A program made the position numbers and the translations under genes. The notes below the pieces were generated by a model, which was given only the letters and a program-made list of their open reading frames with translations, made no database searches and had not been told where the DNA came from. From positions 721,501-785,500 of the forward strand of contig CP060759.1 in NCBI GenBank assembly GCA_023205875.1: a DNA stretch of 64,000 nt, given 5' to 3'. The first letter of the stretch is position 1. Every line of letters begins with the position of its first letter. This stretch comes from Chloropicon primus (taxonomy: Eukaryota; Chlorophyta; Chloropicophyceae; Chloropicales; Chloropicaceae). Below are positions 11,901-18,602 of the stretch, one piece after another.

Positions 11901-14707
11901 GTGTCCACAAGAATGTCCACGTTAGCCAAGTGCACCATGGTCGCAGTGGTGTTACTTCCCGAGATGTAGACTGTGCCTTGCACCTGACTCGTCATCCAAC
12001 TTGGGAAATAGTCCAGAATCATTTCAGATTGAAGCTTCTGCCTCACCCTTCCCCAACCCCGCCTCGAAGAGAACCTTCTGGCCAGGTCAACAGTGCAAGA
12101 GTTGTGGCGGGGGCCGAGGATGCAGTGATTCTGGGCGTCACTGTAGGCTTCCGTCTTAATGAGGCCAATCCCAAACTTCAGCACTTGCAAGTCCTTAATC
12201 GAGTCCTTGTAATAGCGAGCGGCTATGTTGCACAAACCGAGAGCCAAGATGGACCTCGAGTCCCCGGCTGGAGGGTCTGTGAGGAAGTTCACTGCAATCG
12301 TGTCCGTGTTGATGTAGTAGTCGGCAAACGCATCGGAAAAGCCTACAGCGCTCATGCCAGATTGAAGGGCCACCCCATTCTCTTCAGGCGCGCGTATTTT
12401 GCATTCTTTCTTCACAGCGATCCTGAGAAGCATCTGATCCAGGGTCTGGGAAACAACTCGCAGTCTTGATTCCGATACAAAGACCTTGAGAATCGGTAGA
12501 GTCACTCCGCACCTGGCCACCGGCGCAGCAATAGATTTGGGGACAGCACATTCTTCCGAGTCCATGTTGATCAAGAACGATTTCAGGTCAAGAACTTTGT
12601 GGACCTTCTCGATCTCGCCGTCGACAGACTTTTCGATGAAGATGCAGAGGTCCGCAGCAACCTTCATCTTGCTCACCGAGCAGGGGGCAATGGTTTGAAA
12701 CACTTGCCTTCTCCTTCTGTGCAACGACTGAGACCGCAAATCGGCGGTGTGCTTCATGGAGCTTCTCTTTTCCAAGGTGACATCGACTATCGAGAGCGTG
12801 ACCCGGTAGTCGGGCTCGCCCGGTGGAGCGTCCGTTCCCAGCAAGGACGCCGCAAGCCTGTTGACTTTCAGAACTATTGGCGCGCCTAACGCCAGTGGAG
12901 CAGGCCTTGCTCGATGAACCCTGTACGTGTCCATCACCAGGGCTTTGATGTTCGCATTTGCTTTGGCGAAGAACTTTGCGGAGGAGGATAACAAGTTTGC
13001 CACATCCATGAGCTGCTCCATCCAGTCGGGGCACAGCGCCACATCTACGTTTGACACAAGGACAAGAAAGTAGGGGTTCTTGTTGATGTCGGCCTCAGTC
13101 GTCAGGTTGAGTAAGTTCTCCTTCTCTGGCCCTCTCACAAGGGGCTCCTGTATGTTGTTGTTGGACACTTTGAGGCCTGCACAATTCACAGTGAGCTCCT
13201 GCCCATACAGAGCCACCTCTAGTCCAAGCAAAGCGACGGAAGTCGTGCTCTGGTAGCTGTCCCAATAAGAGGCTTGGGATATGCTCACAGACACTTTCGG
13301 GCACTTAATGTCAAGGATGATCTCCAGAGAGGGTCTCTCGACATCCTTGTACGCATTTGCGAGCAAGAAGTTGTTGACGATTCCGTCAACGGCTCCAAGT
13401 CTTTCCAAGAACTTGGTCCTGTCCTTCGGTCTTACCCTCGAAAAAGCAAAATGCGACCGGAAGTGAGCGATTTCTTCGAGGGTCAGGTCCTTCTCGGTCT
13501 CCCGCAGAAGGGCACCCACCTTCTTCCTGTTGTTGTAAACCTCCCACCACTTGCCATGCATTCCTTTGTACACAGACAGGTACCTCTCCCTCTTCTCCCT
13601 TCTCTCGCCCAGCTGACTCAAGCTCACCGAGGGGCACCTGTACTGGGTGCACTCCTCTCTCACCGCGTTGACTGCATAGTGCCACCACCGGCGAGCGTTG
13701 TTGAAGACTTGCTCCTGAGGGCGGTATTTCCAAACGCTCTCATGTGCAAAGTAGTACTGCAGGTTCGACAGCAGGGGGAGCATCCGATTCAGGCAATCCT
13801 CGTCCAGGGTGATCGCAAGGGAGTTCACATCCAAAGCGATCTTCACTTTGCTGGCGACGGGCCCGCAGCCCAAGGTCACCGCTGCATCCACCGACCACTG
13901 CTGGATGAGGTAAACCACGTTCTTGTTGTTCAGCTGGTCGTCCACGAGGTGGCTCCTGTCGTACACGCCAATCTTCAGGGAAGAGAGTCCTGCCACGCAA
14001 GTGGGCGCCCTTCCGTGGCCTCTCTCCAGCAGCTCGTACCGTTTCGCGGTAAGACACTTCGAGCCTTCCAGGTACAAATCGCCCACAGAAACCATGATCT
14101 CGTTGGTCTGACCCGCCTGGGAGTAGTGCACGGTCGTGCGCGAAACCCTCACGGATAGTCTCTCCAAGACTCGCCCAAGGACTGGGGGAAGACCCTTGTT
14201 CGCTTTGCCTCCCGCCGTGTTCGCCGCACTCGCCGCATCCGGGCCCGGCAGCGCCGCCCCGCCCCAAAGGATCTTCTCGACGACTTCGAGGACCTTAGAC
14301 CTCGGGAGCGCCGTCGTGAACGGCACACGGAAGGTCTCGTCGCTCACCGCGGCCCGCTTCCTCGGCTTTGGGTACCGGCGCTGGGTGACGTGGACGCGAG
14401 TGCCATCGATGCGGATCCCACCGACCGAGGCGGACAGGTTGGGAACCCTCACCTCGATGCAGTCTATGCGGAGGGACTTGACGTGCACGAAGGCGTCCAC
14501 GTGGGCCAGCACGAAGCTCCTCAAGCGCAGGTCCTTTATCTTGACCGACTTGGGCCAGAGCAGAGAGGACTTTGTGATCTCCACGCCCACGGCCGTGGGG
14601 CTCGCGATCAGCGCCAGGACCGCGTGGAGGAGCACCCGGACAACGACGGGCCAGAAGCCCGCCCACAACAAGCCCGCGAGGACCAACGCGACAAGGAGCC
14701 CCGCCAT
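2933..14707 (-). CDS. Giant VPS13-like bridge lipid-transfer protein with N-terminal membrane segment
   Basis: This is a single uninterrupted 3,924-codon reading frame. Proteins of this type form long hydrophobic grooves that move phospholipids between membranes at contact sites. The C-terminal half looks like VPS13: an adaptor/SHR-binding-like motif around residue 2565 (WSSIYNPLEITIRPSG), two C2 domains at about 2925-3040 and 3105-3240, a VPS13/ATG2-type C-terminal region at about 3630-3720 (VRGISGVLTDPVWAYQRGG) and a PH-like end at about 3790-3885. The N-terminus is unusual. Instead of a soluble chorein start there is a hydrophobic stretch within residues 1-40 followed by groove-type beta sequence. 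A small internal duplication (LGETLGLDLGET) occurs near residue 2345. The start ATG is followed at once by the hydrophobic segment. Family call is firm; the exact VPS13 paralogue is not. Confidence 0.85.
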   Translation of the reverse strand: MAGLLVALVLAGLLWAGFWPVVVRVLLHAVLALIASPTAVGVEITKSSLLWPKSVKIKDLRLRSFVLAHVDAFVHVKSLRIDCIEVRVPNLSASVGGIRIDGTRVHVTQRRYPKPRKRAAVSDETFRVPFTTALPRSKVLEVVEKILWGGAALPGPDAASAANTAGGKANKGLPPVLGRVLERLSVRVSRTTVHYSQAGQTNEIMVSVGDLYLEGSKCLTAKRYELLERGHGRAPTCVAGLSSLKIGVYDRSHLVDDQLNNKNVVYLIQQWSVDAAVTLGCGPVASKVKIALDVNSLAITLDEDCLNRMLPLLSNLQYYFAHESVWKYRPQEQVFNNARRWWHYAVNAVREECTQYRCPSVSLSQLGERREKRERYLSVYKGMHGKWWEVYNNRKKVGALLRETEKDLTLEEIAHFRSHFAFSRVRPKDRTKFLERLGAVDGIVNNFLLANAYKDVERPSLEIILDIKCPKVSVSISQASYWDSYQSTTSVALLGLEVALYGQELTVNCAGLKVSNNNIQEPLVRGPEKENLLNLTTEADINKNPYFLVLVSNVDVALCPDWMEQLMDVANLLSSSAKFFAKANANIKALVMDTYRVHRARPAPLALGAPIVLKVNRLAASLLGTDAPPGEPDYRVTLSIVDVTLEKRSSMKHTADLRSQSLHRRRRQVFQTIAPCSVSKMKVAADLCIFIEKSVDGEIEKVHKVLDLKSFLINMDSEECAVPKSIAAPVARCGVTLPILKVFVSESRLRVVSQTLDQMLLRIAVKKECKIRAPEENGVALQSGMSAVGFSDAFADYYINTDTIAVNFLTDPPAGDSRSILALGLCNIAARYYKDSIKDLQVLKFGIGLIKTEAYSDAQNHCILGPRHNSCTVDLARRFSSRRGWGRVRQKLQSEMILDYFPSWMTSQVQGTVYISGSNTTATMVHLANVDILVDTSLCEPIIKYVFELQESFSITKRDTDTPKDDLTTPLPEESSEVDKSMTLMEINVTSISVTLSHSLQDIACLECLNTTASVYKSVDSLSEDENNTKLNIESMHVLDLIGKSDTKECLGIHPLGTEEGYGLCLTHDVKGDTGVTVIRISKVQAQLIMRFIQDILFFVSRITGALPSKEETDGETNDEEKSLSDNGEDADSKGASSLHLSVENIEVILPIHSDNPDKFFKLVANLKVQSSNEIQCPAEGLKGRPHLEICLNNLALGFQHTYLGFQNFIPETSLLCYIESIEGTQTRVVLFWNVLCVKLSQLNYGHLMEFLSGNMGDRSVFAIVEEEEIVVRSKEDFMDSAYRYQEFLKLPKEESPSFEVCIRSSKWEICFEDTDSPTQYGVFKLDSPSFVYRGMSSGNTHMCISGSNFSLTDMHTRHNIKEIMNGSLQVKPSNEPTEETCTPSFKFVLLMQKEGPMTVELRLCNTLISWPYEKDMAFISNILSVLKTNETNDSHAPVKLVSPSFAKWFYFNLIATDTRIFVPLPLVADAVQEQSNGVLVKTNTLQFRYGFGSDGETAMRVRVFDLEVAFKLKSSQPNDSFLLPFNLDVEMNTSAPVFEEQVARIKKVLVARKLQRWWRENHSESSLGGSSPPPGDLGRAKSFTQLTKRKAFTLEHGITPNERETALTKIRVSLDNLVLKACFSEVHLWNRILKTVSGTQQKHDVDESASEGVPEPLQEVVFRPSTMEVDLKINSVSVVICDDRPRTYGNPDVLRLWAKTLQLQYKVVLQEEDVGAKTSADLKVTLSAEYLDSSVSRYASIILDWPVQFEFHQQEDAYSGKSNSLWLNSEERLDIHVSPHILLALGDAMTFSRMLNAETSKEYTQNMRKSTFGQDDVEEGELDSGAAPQKYCLNNYSGANLWYWSTAQTAHRVMDGKRVIVKEKPYLAEKQHSKGKRFSRTSAIQVECLNLQFEGNWSPLLQVNVSLVGKYKYTLEAPLHNIEVPVIVDIILVGRTKVISVHSPYWIFNRSDRELAFRLQQSLGYLNAPGTQEAGEMEADTTDVRSDVMIGPIEPGKGVYLPITSSIMSKSVLFVNSADGLLEATAHSIHITEVDKMDVQQQMIECKAEAGPPEYTPTPQLKAPGQTSSTPGSSQSKLEEVPMSDMSIPETNETSPVEVSMEDIQLGSEEIEERPPSRGTHSPTSVLSENNAGSPASFFCNLQIMKVPPQQVHLPSYNIDSQGLSSAPLPVECELSFQPPLVIANALPYDIEIDLMDAQGRFLGTRRSDVVDTLSTLDRTSSIGSAGSRTYSITNSASRRRLRGNMSPAGIILKPGSKADIYCDLQQKQKLSIRVKTAAQGMLKTQAPIAIHDGYLVNDKTRQGYLPKHATLYPFMQSTIGPNASELTEIELTSANLYSVDLGETLGLDLGETPVTGTPGPSGPSDLRVLNKQKVKIGIENEPTGRIGRKVTIYCPYWIDNQTNSDLFFSENNSLPLFGKARRRDEIFVPGNAERAPTLPLPVLWNTDNQRIYFRMAGEKPSPYGPSVHIKRPGPSGHNPIPIAAASLGGHNQYGEGNSDELLHFGIDILPCPADSIYNKTKVICVKTAIIVENMSNFSIIYKQSGMTESGHHCRVEAGQSVGHKWSSIYNPLEITIRPSGNIWNWSSSFPLLATGDTYFGLRLSHQDQDGVFLIIPVSITVSPSHILVSFKDPSAEPPYRIQNDCKEILIVFKQVEDKKSLEGKADDEERLSLQESNPQTTVMPGTSINYAWDVPMWPHKLSVELMRENDMATGRTTEYSIDELGDRKPIAVSESKHGRSTSRAFIPTPSFSKKQREKNAATQLEKKLKSVLAKELASKVFVTVYADGPTRVLKFSDKKDSASIQSELSMLEMHARLRKLEDELANNVNRKFASLMGYMKSRPLKIDLYGRNQKHLDSYLKLSTSVIETWKAQKTPGRRKLEAKHQAKTKGSMSSNSRRRIAQEILLNEMNDSLDGDSSAAILSLGGELTVTIHSANNLAGNPQSTHTYAEVDLNGQSYQTNICLQTCSPTWDEAFTFPSARATNFLDLNIYRVKAQRCAPVRKSGAAKLFLGSVRISLLESFTMESNDSIHYTLGRQHGTDKVSGEVVISLSWRTNANSLMQLKVQTLEDILAQRMEILAQLKPLSVEQWEERVSNVKKRETLLHQLGYQTGELQVTVMAARNLQKRTSFQPLATLDFSIEGPLCNPFVLVKCSKSKTEGDLSTDVVHQSLEPLFDKSKKFVFEEVPLSASVTFELYDKNPLGRSDLLAWRTVYCSEISTSVATPFNPVYAWIRLTMPKRVGHGHESGPSPEINVRMQWNPPHSAIRNVTSINVTLSSIGLAMISGVLGGELINTTLEKIKVSKVQDDKETTIVGSIQKIQIDNQLPHSTQPVILRCLSSMGNQADFLRVSFSEIFTSKGGEANIRSIKDFQLDFGDLKLEVDDLFMDSVLKFSQAFPIRDLYQDEDWNTRQDCMLNFTLPFGPPEIEDLSGTRVEDNSIMEGFAHPTDWYRNKAAADLTAMRALSSSSSWYFIENAEIGSLRVTLSLSIASQVLAGPDGGKKSLLSRSLNTSGLQLLDVDDAPLQISGLSFSDEVIGKNALNQRIRQHLQWQIIGEAHKILGGTGPAIIAAPLSVVYACSSAFTIGQEISAGRVGPLMATQQLGYVIFSAASQAIGALSKTAILLLAVVPTDEDHGDWADSQTLKRYSGKAINAPRSIYVGLRELFTGTVRGISGVLTDPVWAYQRGGLVLLPLGVMKGLLGVAVRPTAGFLEGASRLSQGLGLLCLGKEGIEGNIPHRVRAPEVMQATQLESITSNSEEKKSLDKWTETLSKLTPLFDKDALIHYLELDQASASSKRRYTMLFTKGHKIILVGSKELKETTKYFICWTLLGTSVKQVLGREDKFKIKMRHITRFPTACCGVWEFPNTKVIQCATKDIFTKAMSFINIQRGSEATKAVSEELRIERNDANLELVPRSYYI

Positions 14708-15344
14708 GACAGCCTACGCGTAGACCTCCACTGCCCCCCTGCGACTTCACTCTTCGAGGCCGGCCGGCGAAGGGCGAGGGTGGCCGGCCGGCGATTTCGT
14801 GGAGTCGTAACGCGCGAGGCGGAAAAATGTCCGAGCCGGAGGAGGCCGAGCCGTCGTCCTCGTTCTCCCCCCGAACCCCCTTTTCGTCGAGGACAACACC
14901 GTCCGTCTCGGTTGTGGCACCCCAACTCTCCCCACGCCTCCCCGCTCGTCCGTTGTCGTCTGGGAAAAAAAAAGTGGAGTCGCCGTCGTCGTAACGGCTT
15001 CGGCTCTGCCTGGAGGAGCGTGAGTCAGCAAGGCTTGATGGGGAGACTGGAGGGAAAGCGAGTGGGTGGCAAAAGGGAGGAGACGGAACAATGGTCTCTT
15101 CCCCTGCTTTCGTTCCACTCTCGCTCTTTCGTCGAAAGCTCGAAGCACTTGGTGTAGCGGTGATTGGAAGAAGGCTTTATTTTTGGGGGGGGGGGGGATT
15201 GATTGGACATGGCAAGCTCTCAGCGCAAGAGAGACAGATAGGGACAAACAGATAGATATAGAGTTCGACCTTTATTGGTGAATGTTGGTGTGAATAGCAG
15301 CAGTAGTCTTCTCCTCGTCCTCCTCCTTCTTCTTCGTCCTCAAT
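14708..15344. other. Intergenic region upstream of the VPS13-like gene
   Basis: This 637 bp stretch holds no gene that I can support. It carries a 13 bp direct repeat GGCCGGCCGGCGA at about 14758-14770 and 14782-14794, just upstream of the giant gene. It also carries a run of about 14 G at 15184-15197 and AT-richer sequence before the TMCO1 stop. Confidence 0.5.
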
Positions 15345-16082
15345 TTACTGGTCCTCCTGCGGCTTTGGATCGAAAGGATTCTGCTTGGACACCTGGCGAG
15401 GCGGGGTGAATCCCAAGAGTTTCTGTATGTTTGGCCTCAGCCCTGCTGAGCATACGACGTAGATGTAAGTCATGGAGCAGTCCGTGAGGTCGCCGCTGTT
15501 TATCCCCCTCTGCGTGGCGCCCTTGATGATCCAGGGGGCCTCGAAGGGCAGCTTGGCAACGATTCTCCCGCTGAAGTGCTTGCTGGTCAGGGTGTACAAG
15601 ATCAGCAAGGCCACGGACGCCTGGGGTTTGGGGAAGGAGAAAGAGGGGCGTGTCAGAAAACGTTTTGCCGCCGGGAAGGAGCCGCGAGCGTGGTCGGGAA
15701 CTACTTGGTCGGGAACCACTTGGTCGGGAACCACTTGGTAGGGAACCACTTGGTCACTCACGAATATGGTCGCGGTCATCTTGGACTTCTGCAGGTCGAA
15801 GCTCTTTTCCTTCAAAAGCGTTTCCAGCCTCTCCTCCTTCTTCTTCTGGGCCTTGGACTTTATCGACAAGCCCCCGTTCTCCGCCTTCATCGCTTCGAGC
15901 TTCTTTCCCATCCTACAAAACAGGGAGGCAGAGAGAGTCAGTCAGAAAGGGGGGTGAGCGAGCGGGCGTCGTTCGTTGCTGTTGGAACAAGCACGAACAC
16001 GGGAGGAGAAAGACGCGTCGATCGATCGTCGTCGCGAGTCCCGGCCAAGGGGATCCCCCTAACAAACACAAACACACACACA

Positions 16083-16132
<50 letters not shown>

Positions 16133-16265
16133 CTGACCTCGTGATGGAGTTCACCAAGCTCTTGTAGTGCCCCGTCCTGTAGATGAGGACCCAAGACACG
16201 AGCTCGCAGAACAGGGTGCCCGCGATGGACACGGCCACAATCTGAACACTATCCCAAGAGTACAT
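15345..16265 (-). CDS. TMCO1: TMCO1-like ER calcium-load-activated channel / translocon-associated protein (3 exons)
   Basis: TMCO1 is an ER membrane protein of the EMC3/Oxa1/Get1 superfamily. In animals it works as a Ca2+ leak channel and sits with the multipass translocon. Minus-strand exons are 16138-16265, 15762-15912 and 15345-15620, giving 184 aa (human short form 188). Visible blocks are an N-terminal TM ending SWVLIYRTGHYKSL, a Lys-rich coiled coil (KAQKKKEERLETLL), a second TM (VALLILYTLTSKHF), GRIVAKLPFEAPW, and the TDCSMTYIYVVCSAGLRPNIQKLLGF block that matches the family almost residue for residue. Intron 1 (15913-16137) contains a long (CT)n tract; intron 2 (15621-15761) contains a 15 bp tandem repeat. 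Splice sites are GT-AG. It shares its upstream region with CDT2. Confidence 0.92.
15690..15755. repeat. 15 bp minisatellite inside TMCO1 intron 2
   Basis: Four tandem copies of the unit TGGTCGGGAACCACT (copies differ at one or two bases) lie within the 141 bp intron and end directly at the 5' splice site. Confidence 0.85.
16085..16130. repeat. (CT)n microsatellite in TMCO1 intron 1
   Basis: About 22 uninterrupted CT dinucleotides lie next to the 5' splice site of the first intron; on the transcript strand this reads (GA)n. Confidence 0.95.
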
Positions 16266-16868
16266 CCTTCCGTATCCGTATCCGACCGATCCGCAATCTA
16301 AACCTCCTCGCTCCTCGCTCCTCGCTCTAATGCCCTTCCTTCCACAGAATCCTCACCAGAGCGCCTCTACCTTGGAGCCTTGGCTCTTTCGAAAGAGCAA
16401 GAGAATCTCCTTCCCCTTGTGCCCCTTCCCCTCGCTCCCCCCTTCGCCTCGCTCTCCCCCTCCTCTCACAACTTGTCTCGTCCGCCTCCCTCCGTCTCAG
16501 TCCTCGAGCCGCTCCAAAAAAAAAAATTGGCGCCAAGCGGAGAAAAAATTTTGGCGTGAGTGACAGATGAGGCCAAAAAAGGTTATTCACTAGCGACAGG
16601 AGGGCGACCGAGTGCTCGACCAGAGCGGCCGGGAACGAAACGAACCCAACCGACGACGACGACGGACGCGACGTGAGGTGACGTGACGCGCCTTGCACCA
16701 GAGGGAGGAGGAGGAGGAGCTCCGTCTCCGGTGTGTCTGGCTATACGGCTTTCGTTTTCGTTTCCTCGCTCTTTGGGCGCGAGCACCACGTCGTGGGATC
16801 CAGAGGAGAGGACTCGTTTTGTGTTGGTGTTTTTTTTTGGTTTCCCAAAAGTAAAGGGAAGGGAGAGA
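16266..16868. other. Divergent promoter region TMCO1 / CDT2
   Basis: This 603 bp region between divergent genes holds two E2F-like elements (separate entry), an A-run at 16516-16526 and pyrimidine-rich sequence (CTCGCTCCTCGCT, about 16310-16327). The CDT2 frame stays open back to about 16683 but without an upstream ATG. Confidence 0.5.
16527..16556. promoter_or_regulatory. Paired E2F-like sites upstream of CDT2
   Basis: A perfect palindrome TTGGCGCCAA (16527-16536) is followed 12 bp later by TTTTGGCG (16549-16556). Both match the E2F/DP core TTTSSCGS/TTGGCGCC. CDT2 is a cell-cycle gene in other eukaryotes, so the position makes sense. That the sites are used is inference. Confidence 0.5.
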
Positions 16869-18572
16869 ATGGTGGCGGAAAGATGCGGAGGTTACGAGGA
16901 TGCGCCTCCAACCTCAAGGCTTCCCGGGTGCAGCAGAAGTCGAGAGGCCTCGTGCAGCTCCGATGGGAACCTCGCAGCTCCGAGGTCGTCGTCGTCGTTG
17001 TCGTGGAAAACCCCTGGTGGTGACCAGCGTGACAGCAGCGGGGCTTTGTTGTCCATACCAGTGCGACTCAAGTCGGAGTTCGGGGAGAGGACGAACGTGT
17101 TCCGGGGCGTGTGCGAGAGGGAGGCCGGCCTCTGCAGAGGAATCCGGAAGCGGCCGTTCCTGGAAGACCTGTCCTCCACGAGCGGAAGGTGTGCGGGGAG
17201 GCTGGCCAACTGCATGGAAGGCCACTACTGTCCACCGTTCGCGATACAGTTCGGCCGGGCCAGGGCGACGAGCCACCTCCTCGCGGTGGCGGACGAGGAC
17301 GGGTACGTCACGGTCACCGACACGAGCGGCGAGCTGCCCAAGGACGACGTGGCGGAGGACTACCGCCCCAAGGCGCGGTGGGCGGCCCACAACAACTCCA
17401 TCTTCGACCTCACGTGGTCGCACCAGGACGAGGTCATGACGACCGTGGGGGGGGACGAGACGGTGAAGATCTGGTCCACGGAGACCCAGAGGGAGCTGCT
17501 GACGCTGTCCGGCCACTCCGCGAGCATCAAGTCGGTTGCTTTCAAGCACGACAACCAGAACATCTTGGCGTCGGGGGGGAGGGACGGGAGGCTCATGCTC
17601 TGGGATCTGAGGGACTCCCTCAGGTGCCAGAGGTCCAGGCTGTCCTCGCTCGGTGGGCTGCTGGTTCCAGCGATCCACAAGCCGGTAAAGACGATCCACA
17701 ACGCCCACCTGAAGAGCAACAGCAAGAGGAACGTGTCCTACCGCAGCAGCTCGGCGAGGAGGAAGACGATAAAGACGAGCCCGCAGAGCGTGACCGGCGT
17801 CCTTTTTCTCAAGGCGGACAACGTCCTGGCATCCAGCGGCTCCGACGGCAAGGTGAAGTTCTGGGACGTGAGGAAGCTGTCCAGGCCAACCCACCTGATC
17901 ACGCTCCCCCAGGCCCCGGGGCTCTTCAGGGATTACGGAGTGCCGAGCATCGCTCAGGACGCCTCCGGCAGCAGGCTTGCCGTGACCTCCTTCAACGACA
18001 GTGTCTACCTGTACGACTGCGTTCGTCCGGAGATTGGGCCGGTCGGAACCTGCAAAGGGCTCGAGGTCACGTCGTTTTACATCAAGCTGGCTTTCAGTCC
18101 GGACGGAACGCACCTGCTCTCCGGTTCCAGCGACGGAAACGCGTACATTTGGCAGGTGGACAGGCCGGAGGACGGGGGGTACGTGCTCAAGGGTCACAGC
18201 GGCGAAGTGTCAGGGGTCTCGTGGTGCCCGACGGACTTTTGCAAGGTCGCCACCTGCTCGGACGACTCTTACACCCGGGTCTGGAACATTGACAGGCACG
18301 CGGACAGCCCGCGTCACCGGAAAATTGCAATGCCTCCGACCGTGACGCTGCACCACTCTGTGAGGTCCCTGAACGGCAAGCACAACTACATGGACCAGGT
18401 CGTGGAAACCAGTGCCAAGGACAAGGCCGTGGGAACTTTCGCGAGCAAGACCTACGTGGACTGCTCGAGGGCGGTCCGGGAGAACGACGCTGGGAGAAGG
18501 GTCAAGCATCCTCGGACACAGCAGTACAGGAACGTCACCTTGGAAGAGGTTTGGGGAGTCAAAAAGGGCTGA
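16869..18572 (+). CDS. CDT2: CDT2/DTL-type WD40 substrate receptor of CRL4 ubiquitin ligase
   Basis: CDT2 recruits PCNA-bound CDT1 and other licensing factors to CUL4-DDB1 for destruction in S phase and after DNA damage. The 567 aa product (from ATG 16869) has a poorly conserved N-terminus of about 130 residues followed by a WD40 propeller at about 135-472. Two DDB1-binding WDXR motifs are present (MLWDLR near 247, KFWDVR near 331), a pattern typical of CDT2. Landmark blocks HLLAVADEDGYV, ILASGGRDGRL, LLSGSSDGNAYIWQV, WCPTDFCKVATCSDDS closely follow the family. The tail after the propeller is only about 95 residues, far shorter than the animal protein, and I see no clear PIP box. The frame is open upstream but lacks ATG. 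A TGTAA signal follows the stop by 5 bp. Confidence 0.88.
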   Translation: MVAERCGGYEDAPPTSRLPGCSRSREASCSSDGNLAAPRSSSSLSWKTPGGDQRDSSGALLSIPVRLKSEFGERTNVFRGVCEREAGLCRGIRKRPFLEDLSSTSGRCAGRLANCMEGHYCPPFAIQFGRARATSHLLAVADEDGYVTVTDTSGELPKDDVAEDYRPKARWAAHNNSIFDLTWSHQDEVMTTVGGDETVKIWSTETQRELLTLSGHSASIKSVAFKHDNQNILASGGRDGRLMLWDLRDSLRCQRSRLSSLGGLLVPAIHKPVKTIHNAHLKSNSKRNVSYRSSSARRKTIKTSPQSVTGVLFLKADNVLASSGSDGKVKFWDVRKLSRPTHLITLPQAPGLFRDYGVPSIAQDASGSRLAVTSFNDSVYLYDCVRPEIGPVGTCKGLEVTSFYIKLAFSPDGTHLLSGSSDGNAYIWQVDRPEDGGYVLKGHSGEVSGVSWCPTDFCKVATCSDDSYTRVWNIDRHADSPRHRKIAMPPTVTLHHSVRSLNGKHNYMDQVVETSAKDKAVGTFASKTYVDCSRAVRENDAGRRVKHPRTQQYRNVTLEEVWGVKKG

Positions 18573-18577
18573 AAGAA

Positions 18578-18582
18578 TGTAA
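18578..18582 (+). terminator. TGTAA polyadenylation signal of CDT2
   Basis: TGTAA lies 5 bp after the CDT2 stop codon. UGUAA is the known poly(A) signal of chlorophyte green algae. The convergent TBCD stop begins only 20 bp further on. Confidence 0.5.
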
Positions 18583-18602
18583 ATGATAAATTAGTATATA
18601 GG

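Noticed and set aside
16914-18292. Long frames in two other frames across CDT2 (427 and 393 residues)
   Set aside because: They are low-complexity products of GC-skewed third positions over a clear WD40 gene.
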